In this document: in pieces, positions 49,391 to 63,300 of the stretch
Layout of the letters: every line of letters starts with the position of its first letter
Position numbering within the stretch: the first letter of the stretch is position 1
NCBI GenBank assembly: GCA_920105625.2
Contig: OV050031.1
Span: forward strand, 43,646,925-43,710,924
Direction: 5' to 3'
Source: Clusia tigrina
Lineage: Eukaryota; Arthropoda; Insecta; Diptera; Clusiidae
DNA: 64,000 bases
Position numbers and translations under genes: made by a program
The notes under the pieces: generated by a model
The model's input: only the letters and a program-made list of their open reading frames with translations
Told to the model about the DNA's origin: nothing
Database searches by the model: none

Positions 49391-52300
49391 CATTGAAAAT
49401 ATCAATGCAAATTAAAATTTAATTGCATTACCATTGAAAATTCCAATGCCAATTAAAATTGCATTGCATTACAATTGAAAATTTCAATGTAAATTAAAAT
49501 TCAATTGCATTACCATTGAGATTTCCAATGCTAATTACAATTAAATTATATTACTATTAAAAAATTTAAAGCAAATTAAAATTGAATTGCATTACCATTG
49601 AAAATTCCAATGTTAATTAAAATTCAATTGCATTACCATTGAAAATTCCAATGCTAATTAAATTTAATTGCATTACCATTGACAATTCCTATGACAGTTA
49701 AAATAAAATTGCTTTACCAAAAACAATTCCAATGCTAATTACAATTAAATTGCATTACCATTAAAAATTCCAATTCCAATTAAAATTAAGTTGCATTAAC
49801 ATTGACAATTTCAATGCCAATTGAAATTAAATTGCACAACCATTGATTCGAATGCCAATTAAAATTTAATTAAGATATCTTCGAAAATTAGAATGCCAAT
49901 TATAATTAAATTGCAATACAATTGGAAATTCCAATGCTAATTAAAGTTCAACTGCATTACCATTGAAAATTCCAATGACAATTAAAATTAAATTGCATTA
50001 TCTGCGAAAATTCCAATGCCAATTAAATTGAAATACATTTGAAAATTCCAAAGCTAATTAAAGCTAAATTGCATTACCATTGAATATTCCAATGCTACTT
50101 AAATTAAATTGCATTACTATTAAAAATTGTAAATTCTAATTTTAATTAAATTGCACTACCGTTAAACATTTTACTGCTAAACAAAATGAAATTGCATTAC
50201 CATTGCAAATACCAATGCTAATTACAATTAAAGTGCATTACCATTGAAATTTCCAATGCTTATCACAATTAAATTGCATTTGCATTGACAATTCCAATGA
50301 CAATTCAAATTAAATTGTATTACCATTGAAAATTTCAAAGGAAATGAAAATTTAATTGCATTACCATTGAAAATTCCAATGCTAATTAAAATTAAATTGC
50401 ATTACCATTGAAAATTTCAATGCAAATTAAAATTCAATTGCATTACCAGTGACAATTCCAATGTCAATTAAAATTAAATTGTACTACCATTGACAATTTT
50501 AATGCTAATTAAAATAAAATTGCATTTTCATTGAAAATATCAATGCTAACTAAAGTAAATTGCGTTACCATTGAAAATTTCAATGCTACTTATATTAATT
50601 CGCATTACTATTGACAATTCCAATGCTAATTAAAATTAAATCGCGTTACCATTGAAAATGTTAATGCTAATTTCAGTTAAATTTCATTACAACTGAAAAT
50701 TTTCTTGCTAATTAAAATAAAATTGCTCTACCATAGAAAATTAAGTTAAATTGCATTACCATTGACAATTCCAATACCAATTCAAATTAAAATACATTAT
50801 CATTGAGAATTCCATTGATAATTACAATTAATTTGCATTTCCATTGACAATTCCAATGCTAATTAAAATTAAATTGCATTACAATTGAAAATTCCAATGC
50901 GAATTAAGGTTAAATTGCATTACCATTGACAATTCCAATGACAATTAAAATAAAATTGCTTTACCATAAACAACTCCAATGCTAATTACAATTAAATTGC
51001 ATTACCATTAAAAATTCCAATTCCAATTAAAATTAAGTTGCATTAACATTTACAATTTCAATGCCAATTGAAATTAAATTGCACAACCATTGATTCCAAT
51101 GCCAATTAAAACTAAATTAAGATATCTTCGAAAATTACAATGCAAATTATAATGAAATTGAAAATTCCAATGCTAATTAAAGTTCAACTGCATCACCATT
51201 GAAAATTCCAATGACAATTAAAATTAAATTGCGTTATCTGCGACAATTCCAATGCCAATTAAATTGCAATACATTTGAAAATGCTAATTAAAGTTAGATT
51301 GCATTACCATTGACAGTTCCGATGCCAATTAAAATTAAATTAAATTGCATTACCATAGATAATTCCAATGCCAATTAAAATAAAATTGCATTGCCATTGA
51401 AAATTCCAATGCTAATTACAATTAATCTTTATTACCATTGACAATTCCAATGCTAATGAAAGTGAAAATGCAATTTAATTTTAATTTCATTACCATTGAC
51501 AATTCCAATGCCAATTAAATTCAAATTGCATTACCATTGAAAGTTCCAATGCCAATTAAAGTTAAATTGCGTAACCAATGAAATTAAAATTAAATTGCAT
51601 TTCCATTGAAAATTTCTAAGCAAATTAAAATTCAGTTGCATTACTCAAATTCAATGTTAATTAAACTAATTCCATTATCAGTGAAAATTCCAATTCTAAT
51701 TAAAGTTAAATTGCATTACAATTGAATATTCCAATGCAACTTAAATTAAATTGCATTACTATTAAAAATTTTAAATTCTAATTTCAATTAAATTGTACTA
51801 CCGTTAAACATTTTACTGCTAAACAAAATGAAATTGCATTACCATTGAAAATACCAATGCTAATTAAAATTAAAGTGCCTTACCATTGAAGATTCCAATG
51901 CTTATCACAATTAAAATGCATTTCCATTGACAATTCCAATGACAATTCAAATTAAATTGTATTACCATTGAAAAATTCAAAGGAAATGAAAATTTAATTG
52001 CATTACCATTGAAAATTTCAATGCTAATTAGAACGCAATTGCTTTACCATTGAAAATTGTAATGCTCATTACAATTAAATTGCAGTACCACTGAAAATTT
52101 CAATACAAATGAAAATAAAATTGCATTACCATTGACAATTCCAATGCTAATTAAATTTAAACTGCATTACCATTGAAAATTGGAATACAACTTACAAATG
52201 AATTGGAATACCATTGAAAATTCCAATGCCAACTAAAATTAAATTTCATTACTATTGAAAATTTCTAATACAATTAATATGAATTGCCATTAAAAATTTG

Positions 52301-53420
52301 TATGCTAATTAACATTAAATTGCATTAGCATTGAAAATTCCAATGAATATTAAAATTAAATTGCATTACTATGGAAAGTTTTAATTTCTAATTACAATTA
52401 AATGGGACTACCATTCAAAGATTTAATGCTAATTAAAATTAAATTGCATTTACATTGACAATTCCAATGCCAGTTAAAATAAAGTTGAATTATCATTGAC
52501 AATTTCAATGTTAATTAAAATTGAATTGCATTGCCATTGAAAATTTCAATGCTAATTACAATTAATTTGAATTACCATTGATATATCCAATGTCTATTAA
52601 AATTCAATTGCATTACCATTGAAAATTCCAACGCCCATTAAAATTAAATTGCGTCACCATTGAAAATGCCAATGCTAATTAAAATAAATTGCATTACCAT
52701 TGAAATTTCCAATGCTAATTACAATTTAATTATATTACCATTAAAAAATTTAAAGCAAATTAATATTAAATTGCATTACCATTGAAAATTCCAATGTTAA
52801 TTAAAATTCAATTGCATTACGATTGAAAATTCCAATGGTAATTAAAGTTAAATTGCATTACCATTGACAGTTCCTATGCCAATTATAATTAAATTAAATT
52901 GCATTACCAGAGATAATTCCATTGCCAAATAAAATAAAATTGCATTGCCATTGAAAATTCCAATGCTAATTACAATTGAATTTTATTACCATTGACAATT
53001 CCAATGCTAATTAAAGTGCAAATGCAATTTAATTTTAATTTCATTACCATTGACAATTCCAATGATAATTAAAATCAAATTGCATTACCATTGAAAGTAC
53101 CAATGCCAATTAAAATTAAATTGCATTACCATTGAAAATTTCAATGCAAATAAAAATTCAATTGCATTACCATTGACAATTCCAATGTCAATTAAAATTA
53201 AATTGCACTACCATTGACAACTTTAATGCCAATTAAAATAAAATTGCATTTTCATTGAAAATATCAATGCTAACTAAAGTAAATTGCGTTACCATTGAAA
53301 ATTTCAATGCTACTTATATTAATTCGCATTACCATTGACAATTCCCATGCTAATTAAAATAAAATTGGGTTACCATTGACAATTCCAATGCTAATTAAAA
53401 TTAAATTGCATTTCCATTGA
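49391..53420 (+). repeat. forward satellite between cassettes 12 and 13 (~98 monomers)
   Basis: No gene. Near 52,345 the sequence jumps (CCAATGAATATTAAAA) from right-of-cassette satellite into left-of-cassette satellite carrying the ACTATGGAAAG marker. This gives a 4,940-bp offset to 47,431, equal to the spacing of cassettes 12 and 13. Confidence 0.9.
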
Positions 53421-53569
53421 ACATTTTTATGCAGCACTGTGGAATTCAGAAACTGAATGAGTTTTCTTCGTAATTTTTCTACAGTTCCTGAAGGATCTAA
53501 ACCGAATTCGGTACTGTAGGTTACCAGTTTGTCCTTTCGAAGGATGTATACCCAACTCGTCTTCACCAT
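53354..53569 (-). pseudogene. Gag N-terminus fused by readthrough to satellite, cassette 13
   Basis: The satellite-derived TAA that ends the other copies is AAA here (plus-strand TTACC became TTTCC near 53,411). The frame therefore continues 19 codons into satellite before the next stop at 53,354. From the Met this gives 71 codons: about 50 Gag-like residues followed by an Ile/Asn-rich satellite tail. No function is implied. Confidence 0.65.
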
Positions 53570-54091
53570 CCTATTTAGACGATGTTCCCCATGCGATGAA
53601 AGCCGAGGGATTTTCCTTGTACCTTTTCGTTTTGTTGTCTCAGGTCCCTGCTCGGGCGCCACTGTAATAAACTTTTCCGAGCCGGGGTAAAGCTCAGGTA
53701 TGTACAGGGTTCGTCTACGGAAATAAGTCCTTGCCGTGGAGTGAGCGTGTCCCTGTCAGACTATTTAAGCCTCAGTCTCCTGTGGAGTTGGTTGATTATA
53801 TTTCGTTGTCCTTATTAAGATTTCAACGGCTCTTGGTCTTTGCAATTGTTCTTTGTTTGATGTTTCGATTTGTTATTACTACTTTGAACGCGTGTTACCC
53901 CAAACTCTGAAAGATTCTCAATCACTATTTAACCCCCTGAATGTTTAACGTGATTGACAATTGGTTTGATACAAAAAGAAGAATAAAAAACGAATCAAAA
54001 TCTGACTCGCTTACTTTGATTTATACTATATTTTGAACAATCAAGACTTTGTGTGGGTGAAATTTGTCAGTGGACAAATTTCATCTTCACC
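53421..54091 (-). mobile_element. cassette 13: truncated LTR retrotransposon, type I
   Basis: LTR 54076-53663, PBS 53661-53644 intact, Gag start from 53569, reversed satellite 54092-54330. It combines CCTGTCAGAC and TTTATACTAT of the 7/9/11 sublineage with GTGTTACCCC of cassette 12. Confidence 0.9.
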
Positions 54092-54330
54092 ATTTTCAAT
54101 GGCAATACAATATAATTGTAATTAGCATTAAAATTTTCAATGGTAATGCAATTTAATTGTAATTAGCATTGGAATTGTCAATGGTAATGTAATGCAATTT
54201 TAATTGGCATTGGAAATTTCAATGGTATTGCAATTGAATTTTAATTTGCATTGAAATTTTCAATGGTAGTTGTTTTAATTTAATTAGCATAGATATCATC
54301 ACGGCAATGCAAATTCATTTTAGTTAATAT

Positions 54331-57300
54331 CATTGAAAATTTCAATGCAAATTAAAATTCAATTGCATTACCATTGAAAATTCCAATGCCAATTAAAATT
54401 GCATTGCATTACAATTGAAAATTTCAATGTAAATTAAAATTCAATTGCATTACCATTGAGATTTCCAATGCTAATTACAATTAAATTATATTACCATTAA
54501 AACATTTAAAGCAAATTAAAATTGAATTGCATTACCATTGAAAATCACAATGTTAATTAAAATTAAATTGCATTACCATTGAAAATTCCAATGCTAATTA
54601 AATTTAAATTGCATTACCATTGACAATTCCTATGAGAGTTAAAATAAAATTGCTTTACCAAAAACAATTCCAATGCTAATTACAATTAAATTGCATTACC
54701 ATTAAAAATTCCAATTCCAATTAAAATTAAGTTGCATTAATATTGACAATTTCAATGCCAATTGAAATTAAATTGCACAAACATTGATTCGAAAGCCAAT
54801 TAAAATTAAATTAAGATATCTTCGAAAATTACAATGCCAATTATAATTAAATTGCAATACAATTGAAAATTCCAATGCTAATTAAAGTTCAACTGCATTA
54901 CCATTGAAAATTCCAATGACAATTAAAATTAAATTGCATTACCATTGAATATTCCAATGCTACTTAAATTAAATTGCATTACTATTAAAAATTTTAAATT
55001 CTAATTTTAATTAAATTGCACTACCGTTAAACATTTTACTGCTAAACAAAATGAAATTGCATTACCATTGAAAATACCAATGCTAATTAAAATTAAAGTG
55101 CATTACCATTGAAATTTCCAATGCTTATCACAATTAAATTGCATTTGCATTGACAATTCCAATGACAATTCAAATTAAATTGTATTACCATTGAAAATTT
55201 CAAAGGAAATGAAAATTTAATTGCATTACCATTGAAAATTCCAATGCTAATTAAAATTAAATTGCATTACCATTGAAAATTTCAATGCAAATTAAAATTC
55301 AATTGCATTACCAGTGACAATTCCAATGTCAATTAAAATTAAATTGCACTACCATTGACAATTTTAATGCTAATTAAAATAAAATTGCATTTTCATTGAA
55401 AATATCAATGCTAACTAAAGTAAATTGCGTTACCATTGAAAATTTCAATGCTACTTATATTAATTCGCATTACTATTGACAATTCCAATGCTAATTAAAA
55501 TTAAATCGCGTTACCATTGAAAATGTTAATGCTAATTTCAATTAAATTTCATTACAACTGAAAATTTTCTTGCTAATTAAAATAAAATTGCTCTACCATA
55601 GAAAATTAAGTTAAATTGCATTACCATTGACAATTCCAATACCAATTCAAATTAAAATATATTATCATTGAGAATTCCATTGATAATTACAATTAATTTG
55701 CATTTCCATTGACAATTCCAATGCTAATTAAAATTAAATTGCATTACCATTGAAAATTCCATTGCTAACTAAAGTTAAATTGCATTACCATTGACAATTC
55801 CAATGCCAATTAGAATAAAATTTCATTACCATTGTCAATTTCAATACAAATTAAAATTGAGATGCATTGCCATTAAAAATTCCAATGCCAGTTAAAAATA
55901 AATGGTATTTTAATTTGAAATTCCAACGCCAATGAAAATTAAATTGCATTTCCTTTGAAAATTCCAATTCCAATTAAAAGTAATTTTTATTACCGTTGAA
56001 AATTGCAATGCCAATTAAAATTAAATTGCATTAACATTAACATTTAAGCAAATTAATATTCAGTTGCATTACTCAAATTCAATGTTAATTAAATAAAATT
56101 CCATTATCAGTGAAAATTCCAATGCAAATTACAGTTAAATTGCATTACCATTGAATATTCCAATACCAATTCAAATTAAAATACATTATCATTGAAAATT
56201 CCATTGGTAATTAAAATTAATTTGCATTACCATTGACAATTCCAATGCTAATTAAAATTAAATTGCATTACCATTGAAAATTCCAATGCCAATTAAAGTT
56301 AAATTGCATTACCATTGACAATTCCAATGACAATTAAAATAAAATTGCTTTACCATAAACAACTCCAATGCTAATTACAATTAAATTGCATTACCATTAA
56401 AAATTCCAATTCCAACTAAAATTAAGTTGCATTAACATTTACAATTTCAATGCCAATTGAAATTAAATTGCACAACCATTGATTCCAATGCTAATTACAA
56501 TTAATCTTTTTTACCATTGACAATTCCAATGCTAATGAAAGTGAAAATGCAATTTAATTTTAATTTCATTACCATTGACAATTCCAATGCCAATTAAAAT
56601 CAAATTGCATTACCATTGAAAGTTCCAATGCCAATTAAAGTTAAATTGCGTAACCAATGAAATTAAAATTAAATTGCATTTCCATTGAAAATTTCTAAGC
56701 AAATTAAAATTCAGTTGCATTACTCAAATTCAATTTTAATTAAATTAAATTCCATTATCAGTGAAAATTCCAATGCTAATTAAAGTTAAATTGCATTACC
56801 ATTGAATATTCCAGTGCTACTTAAATTAAATTGCATTACTTTTAAAAATTTTAAATTAAATTGCACTACCGTTAAACACTTTACTGCTAAACAAAATGAA
56901 ATTGCATTACCATTGAAAATAAAAATGCTAATTAAAATTAAAGTGCCTTACCATTGAAAAGTCCATTGCTTATCACAATTAAGTTGCATTTCCATTGACA
57001 ATTCCAATGAGAATTCAAATTAAATTGTATTACCATTGAAAAATTCAAAGGAAATGAAAATTTAATTGCATTAACATTGAAAATTCCAATGCTAATTAAA
57101 ACGCAATTGCTTTACCATTGAAAATTGTAATGCTCATTACATCATTACAAATTTCAATACAAATGAAAATAGAATTGCATTACCATTGACAATTCCAATG
57201 CTAATTAAATTTAAATTGCATTACCATTGAAAATTGAAATAAAACTTACAATTCAATTGGAATACCATTGAAAATTCCAATGCCAACTAAAATTAAATTT

Positions 57301-59447
57301 CATGACTATTGAAAATTTAGTTTCTAATTACAATTAATATGAATTACCATTACAAATTTGTTTGCTAATTAACATTAAATTGCATTAGCATTGAAAATAC
57401 CAATGCTAATTTAAATTAAAATGCATTACCATTGAATATTCAATTGCCAATTAAAATTAAATTGCATTACAATTGAAAACTCCATTGCTAATTAAAGTTA
57501 AATTGCATTACCATTGACAATTCCAATGCCAATTAAAATTAATTGCATTATAATTGACAATTCCAATGCCAATTAGAATAAAATTGCATTACCATTGACA
57601 TTTTCAATACTAATTTAAATTGAGATGCATTGCCATTAAAAAATCCAATGCCAGTTAAAATCAAATGGTATTTTAATTTGAAATTCCAACGCCAATGAAA
57701 ATTAAATTGCATTTCCTTTGAAAATTCCAATACCAATTAAACGTAATTTTTATTACCGTTGAAAATTGCAATGCCAATTAAAATTAAATTGCATTACCAA
57801 TGAAAATTCCAATGCCAATTAAAATTAAATGCAATACAATTAAAAATTCCAATGCTAATTAAAGCCAAATTGCATCACCATTGAAAATTCCAATGCCTAT
57901 AAAAATTAAATTGCATTACTATTGAAAATTTTAATTTCTAATTACAATTAAATGGCACTACCATTCAAAGATTTAATGCAAATTAAAATTAAATAGAATT
58001 ATCTTTAAAAATTTAATGCTAATTAAAATTAAATTGCATTACTATTGAAAATTCCATTGGCATTTAAAAATAATGGAATTACAATTGAAAATTCTAAAGC
58101 CAATTAAAGTTAAATTGCATTTACATTGACAATTCCAATGCCAGTTAAAATAAAGTTGAATTATCATTGACAATTTCAATGTTAATTAAAATTGAATTGC
58201 ATTGCCATTGAAAATTTCAATGCTAATTACAATTAATTTGCATTACCATTGATATATCCAATGTCTATTAAAATTAAATTGCATTACCATTGAAAATTCC
58301 AACGCCCATTAAAATTAAATTGCGTCACCATTGAAAATGCCAATGCTAATTACAACTAAATTATATTACCATTAAAAAATTTAAAGCAAATTAATATTAA
58401 ATTTAATTACTATTGGAAATTCCAATGTTAATTAAAATTCCATTGCATTACTATTGAAAATTCCAATGCTAATTAAAGTTAAATTGCATTACCATTGACA
58501 GTTCCTATGCCAATTATAATTAAATTAAATTGCATTACCAGAGATAATTCCATTGCCAATTAAAATAAAATTGCATTGCCATTGAAAATTCCAATGCTAA
58601 TTACAATTAAATTTTATTACCATTGACAGTTCCAATGCTAATTAAAATGAAAATTAAATTTAATTTTAATTTCATTACCATTGACAATTCCAATGCCAAT
58701 TAAAATCAAATTGCATTACCATTGAAAGTTCCAATGCCAATTAAAATTAGATTGCATTACCATTGAAAATTTCAATTTAAATTAAAATTCAATTGCATTA
58801 CCATTAACAATTCCAATGTCAATTAAAATTAAATTGCACTACCATTGACAACTTTAATGCCATTTAAAATAAAATTGCATTTTCATTGAAAATATCAATG
58901 CTAACTAAAGTAAATTACGTTACCATTAAAATTTCAATGCTACTTATATAAATTCGCATTACTATTGACAATTCCAATGCTAATTAAAATTAAATTGCGT
59001 TACCATTGAAAATGTTAATGCTAATTTCAATTAAATTTCATTACAACTGAAAATTTTCATGCTAATTAAAATAAAATTGCCCTACCATAAAAAATTAAGT
59101 TAAATTGCATTACCATTGACAATTCCAATACCAATTAAAATTAAAATACAATATCATTGAAAATTCCATTGGTAATTACAATTCATTTGCATTACCATTG
59201 ACAATTCCAATGCCAATTAAAATTAAATTGCATTACCATTGAAAATTCCAATGCGAATTAAAGTTAAATAGCATTACCATTGACAATTCCAATACCAATT
59301 AAAATTAAAATACATTATTATTGAAAATTCCATTGGTAATTACAATTAATTTGCATTACCATTGACAATTCCCATGCTATTTAAAATAAAATTGAGTTAC
59401 CATTGACAATTCCAATGCTAATTAAAATTAAATTGCATTACTATTGA
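54331..59447 (+). repeat. forward satellite between cassettes 13 and 14 (~125 monomers)
   Basis: No gene. More rearranged than intervals to the left, with several monomer deletions and joins (near 54,940, 55,760, 56,040 and 56,490) and novel monomers near 57,990-58,110. From about 55,761 it matches 61,828 onward with an offset of 6,067-6,094 bp. Confidence 0.88.
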
Positions 59448-59586
59448 ACATTTTTATGCAGCACTGTGGAATTCAGAAACTGAAAGAGTTTTCTTCGCAA
59501 TTTTTCTACAGTTCCTGAAGGATCTAAACCGAATTCGGTACCAGTTTGTCCTTTCGAAGGTTGTATACCCAACTCGTCTTCACCAT
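59438..59586 (-). pseudogene. frameshifted Gag N-terminus, cassette 14
   Basis: The Met at 59,586 is kept, but the 10-bp deletion near 59,540 shifts the frame inside the helix-loop-helix region, so even the short Gag fragment is broken. Confidence 0.75.
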
Positions 59587-60107
59587 CCTGTTTAGACGAT
59601 GTTCCCCATGCGATGAAAGCCGAGGGATTTTCTTTGTACCTTTTCGTTTTGTTGTCTCAGGTCCCTGCTCGGGCGCCACTGTAATAAACTTAATAATAAA
59701 CTTGTAAAGCTCAGGTATGTACAGGGTTCGTCTACGGAAATAAGTCCTTGCCGTGGAGTGAGCGTGACCCTGTGAGACTATTTAAGCCTCAGTCTCCTGT
59801 GGAGTTGGTTGATTCTATTTCGTTGTCTTTATTAAGATTTCAACGGCTATTGGTCTTTGCAATTGTTCTTTGTTTGATGTTTCGATTTGTTATTACTACT
59901 TTGAACGCGTGTTACTCCAAACTCGGAAAGATTCTCAATCAGTATTTAACCCCCTGAATGTTTAACGTGATTGACAATTGGTTTCATACAAAAAGAAGAA
60001 TAAAAACGAATCAAAATCTGACTCGCTTACTTTGATTTATATTATATTTTGAAAAATCAAGACTTTGTGTGAGTGAAATTTGTCAGTGGACAAATTTCAT
60101 CTTCACC
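59448..60107 (-). mobile_element. cassette 14: decayed truncated LTR retrotransposon, type I
   Basis: LTR about 60092-59680, PBS 59678-59661 intact, reversed satellite 60108-60346. It is the most damaged copy: a 10-bp deletion in the Gag region (GGTACCAG for GGTACTGTAGGTTACCAG), replacement of the CTTTTCCGAGCCGGGG segment at the LTR 3' end by TTAATAATAAACTT, and scattered substitutions. CTCGGAAAG replaces CTCTGAAAG in U3. Confidence 0.88.
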
Positions 60108-60346
60108 ATTTTCAATGGCAATGCAATATAATTGTAATTAGCATTCAAATTTTCGATGGTAATGCAATTTAATTGTAATTAGCATTGGAATTGTCAATGG
60201 TAATGTAATGCAATTTTAATTGGCATTGGAAATTTCAATGGTATTGCAATTGAATTTTAATTTGCATTGAAATTTTCAATGGAAATTGTTTTAATTTAAT
60301 TAGCATAGATATCATCATGGCAATGCAAATTAATTTTAGTTAATAT

Positions 60347-63300
60347 CATTGAAAATTTGAATGCAAATTAAAACTCAATTGCATTACCATTGAAAATTCC
60401 AATGCCATTTAAAATTGAATTGTATTACAATTGAAAATTTCAATGTAAATTAAAATTCAATTGCATTACCATTGAAATTTCCAATGCTAATTACAATTAA
60501 ATTATATTACCATTAAAAAATTTAAAACAAATTAAAATTAAATTGCATTACCATTGAAAATTCCAATGTTAATTAAAATTCAATTGCATTACCATTGAAA
60601 ATTCCAATGCTAATTAAATTTAAATTGCATTACCATTGACAATTCCTATGACAATTAAAATAAAATTGCTTTACCAAAAACAATTCCAATACTAATTATA
60701 ATTAAATTGCATTACCATTAAAAGGTCCAATTCCTATTAATATTAAGTTGCATTAACATTGACAATTTCAATGCCAATTGAAATTAAATTGCACAACCAT
60801 TGATTCGAATGCCAATTAAAATTAAATTAAGATATCTTCGAAAATTACAATGCCAATTATAATTAAATTGCAATACAATTGAAAATTCCAATGCTAATTA
60901 AAGTTCAACTGCATTACCATTGAAAATTCCAATGACAATTAAAATTAAATTGCATTATCTGCGAAAATTCCAATGCCAATTAAATTGAAATACATTTGAA
61001 AATTTCAATGCTAATTAAAGTTAAATTGCATTTCCATTGAATATTCCAATGCTACTTAAATTAAATTGCATGACTATTAAAAATTTTAAATTCTAATTTT
61101 AATTAAATTGCAATACCGTTAAACATTTTACTGCTAAACAAAATGAAATTGCATTACCATTGAAAATACCAATGCTAATTAAAATTAAAGTGCGTTACCA
61201 TTGAAATTTCCAATGCTTATCACAATTAAATTGCATTTCCATTGATAATTCCAATGACAATTCAAATTAAATTGTATTACCATTGAAAAATTCAAAGGAA
61301 ATGAAAATTTAATTGCATTACCATTGAAAATTCCAATGCTAATTAAAGTTAAATTGCATTACCATTGAATATTCCAATGCTACTTAAATTAAATTGCATT
61401 ACTATTAAAAATTTTAAATTCTAATTTCAATTAAATTGTACTACCGTTAAACATTTTACTGCTAAACAAAATGAAATTGCATTACCATTGAAAATACCAA
61501 TGCTAATTAAAATTAAAGTGCCTTACCATTGAAAATTCCAATGCTAATTAAAATTAAATTGTATTACCATTGAAAATTGAAATACAACTTACAATTCAAT
61601 TGGAATACCATTGAAAATTCCAATGCCAACTAAAATTTAATTTCATTACTATTGAAAATTTTAATTTCTAATTACAATTAATATGAATTACCATTAAAAA
61701 TTTGTATGCTAATTAACATTAAATTGCATTAGCATTGAAAATTCCAATGCTAATTTAAATTAAAATGCATTACCATTGAATATTCAATTGCCAATTCAAA
61801 TTAAATTGCATTACAATTGAAAACTCCATTGCTAATTAAAGTTAAATTGCATTACCATTGACAATTCCAATGCCAATTAGAATAAAATTGCATTACCATT
61901 GACAATTTCAATACAAATTAAAATTCAGATGCATTGCCATTAAAAATTCCAATGCCAGTTAAAATTAAATGGTATTTTAATTTGAAATTCCAACGCCAAT
62001 GCAAATTAAATTGCATTTCCTTTGAAAATTCCAATACCAATTAAAAGTAATTTTTATTACCGTTGAAAATTGCAATGCCAATTAAAATTAAATTGCATTA
62101 ACATTAACATCTAAGTAAATTAATATTCAGATGCATTACTCAAATTCAATGTTAATTAAATAAAATTCCATTATCAGTGAAAATTCCAATGCATATTACA
62201 GTTAAATTGCATTACCATTGAATATTCCAATACCAATTCAAATTAAAATACATTATCATTGAAAATTCCATTGGTAATTAAAATTAATTTGCATTACCAT
62301 TGACAATTCCAATGCCAATTAAAATTAAATTGCATTACCATTGAAAATTCCAATGCGAATTAAAGTTAAATTGCATTACCATTGACAATTCCAATGACAA
62401 TTAAAATAGAATTGCTTTACCATAAACAACTCTAATGCTAATTACAATTAAATTGCATTACCATTAAAAATTCCAATTCCAATTAAAATTAAGTTGCATT
62501 AACATTTACAATTTCAATGCCAATTGAAATTAAATTGCACAACCATTGATTCCAATGCTAATTACAATTAATCTTTTTTACCATTGACAATTCCAATGCT
62601 AATGAAAGTGAAAATGCAATTTAATTTTAATTTCATTACCATTGACAATTCCATTGCTAATTAAATTCAAATTGCATTACCATTGAAAGTTCCAATGCCA
62701 ATTAAAGTTAAATTGCGTAACTAATGAAATTAAAATTAAATTGCATTTCCATTGAAAATTTCTAAGCAAATTAAAATTCAGTTGCATTACTCAAATTCAA
62801 TTTTAATTAAATTAAATTCCATTATCAGTGAAAATTCCAATGCTAATTAAAGTTAAATTGCATTACCATTGAATATTCCAATGCTACTTAAATTAAATTG
62901 CATTACTATTAAAAATTTTAAATTCTAATTTCAATTAAATTGCACTACCGTTATACATTTTACTGCTAAACAAAATGAAATTGCATTACCATTGAAAATA
63001 AAAATGCTAATTAAAATTAAAGTGCCTTACCATTGAAAATTCCAATGCTTATCACAATTAAATTGCATTTCCATTGACAATTCTAATGAGAATTGAAATT
63101 AAATTGTATTACCATTGAAAAATTCAAAGGAAATGAAAATTTAATTGCATTACCATTGAAAATTCCAATGCTAATTAAAACGCAATTGCTTTACCATTGA
63201 AAATTGTAATGCTCATTACAATTAAATTGCTGTACCACTGAAAATTTCAATACAAATGAAAATAAAATTGCATTACCATTGACAATTCCAATGCTAATTA

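Larger units (their letters stand above)
47405..57280 (+). repeat. 4,940-bp tandem higher-order repeat around cassettes 12 and 13
   Basis: The first copy runs about 47,405-52,345; the second begins at 52,345 and follows the same order through cassette 13. It loses about two monomers near 54,940 and then rearranges from about 55,760. The right end of the second copy cannot be set precisely by eye. Confidence 0.65.

Noticed and set aside
57548..57736. 62-codon minus-strand open frame, with a near copy at 63642-63830
   Set aside because: Pure translated satellite; the two matches only reflect the ~6.09-kb duplication.
59748..59957. 69-codon plus-strand open frame in cassette 14
   Set aside because: Antisense U3/R sequence opened by local substitutions in a decayed copy.
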